Notes under the pieces: model-generated
Told to the model about the DNA's origin: nothing
Database searches by the model: none
The model's input: only the letters and a program-made list of their open reading frames with translations
Part shown: piece after piece, positions 4,967-5,090 of the stretch
How positions within the stretch are numbered: the first letter of the stretch is position 1
Layout: every line of letters begins with the position of its first letter
Position numbers and translations under genes: made by a program
Source of the DNA: Caldifarciminota bacterium
GTDB lineage: Bacteria; Hydrothermota; Hydrothermia; S141-80
NCBI GenBank assembly: GCA_027053375.1
Contig: JALUJC010000064.1
Span: 1-5,090, forward strand
DNA length: 5,090 nucleotides
Direction of reading: 5' to 3'

Positions 4967-5090
4967 GTGAATATGAAATGGAAAGAATGGAAGCTTAGGT
5001 CATTAACACCCCTGTGGACCGGGGATGCGCAGCGAAATTCTTCTCGTCTGATTCCCACGGGCATCGTGGGCTCCCTGCACTGGTGGTTTG
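4967..5090 (+). CDS. cmr1: Type III-B RAMP protein Cmr1, N-terminal fragment
   Basis: The gene runs off the right edge after about 41 codons. The product contains WKLRSLTPLWTGDAQRN and then RLIPTGIVGSLHWWF, matching the Cmr1 start pattern: first RAMP beta strand, TPLxxGxA, then R-x-PTGIxGSLRWWF. Cmr1 is a Cas7-like subunit at the head of the Cmr interference complex, which binds crRNA and cleaves target RNA. Two in-frame starts compete: GTG 4967, 9 bases after GGAGG (4953-4957), and ATG 4973, 15 bases after it. Spacing favours GTG, giving MNMKWKEW. The gap from the cas6 stop is only 5 bases, so the two are co-transcribed and the ribosome site lies within the end of cas6. Another RAMP family such as a Csm subunit is less likely. 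No Cas10 is within the window. Confidence 0.85.
   Translation, partial: MNMKWKEWKLRSLTPLWTGDAQRNSSRLIPTGIVGSLHWWF

Overview
The window is about 5.1 kb of moderately GC-rich bacterial DNA with very tight gene packing. The organism cannot be named. Three things point to a thermophilic or deep-branching bacterium, possibly Chloroflexota-like: an Ino1-type inositol phosphate synthase beside a CDP-alcohol phosphotransferase, a type III-B CRISPR locus, and a glgA promoter placed as for a leaderless mRNA. This assignment is inference and weak.

Left three quarters (1-3392, minus strand, read right to left): an operon-like cluster of glgA (glycogen synthase), an unusual pseudoreceiver plus histidine-kinase-dimerisation-domain protein, rsmI (16S rRNA 2'-O-methyltransferase), a CDP-alcohol phosphatidyltransferase (probable phosphatidylinositol phosphate synthase), and the first 27 codons of ino1 (inositol-3-phosphate synthase). 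Three junctions overlap (ATGA, 13 bp, ATGA) and the fourth is a 14-base gap, so the genes look co-transcribed and translationally coupled. A promoter directly abuts the preferred glgA start. The last two genes make a coherent pathway: Ino1 makes inositol phosphate from glucose-6-phosphate, and its neighbour would attach it to a CDP-activated lipid (or build di-myo-inositol phosphate).

Middle (3393-3987): a 175-base intergenic stretch with a perfect 10-bp inverted repeat, a second imperfect dyad and the glgA promoter, followed by a minus-strand gene for a small secreted protein with two cysteines and an acidic, Met/His-containing tail.

Right (3988-5090): a 209-base divergent intergenic region with a good sigma-70-type promoter facing right, then cas6 (CRISPR RNA endoribonuclease) and the start of a Cmr1-like RAMP gene running off the edge. 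This is the beginning of a type III-B (Cmr) CRISPR-Cas operon. No repeat array is visible in the window.

The most interesting points are the kinase-like protein that lacks both the receiver phosphoacceptor Asp and the ATP-binding domain, the apparently leaderless glgA, and the start-site corrections that the two promoters imply.
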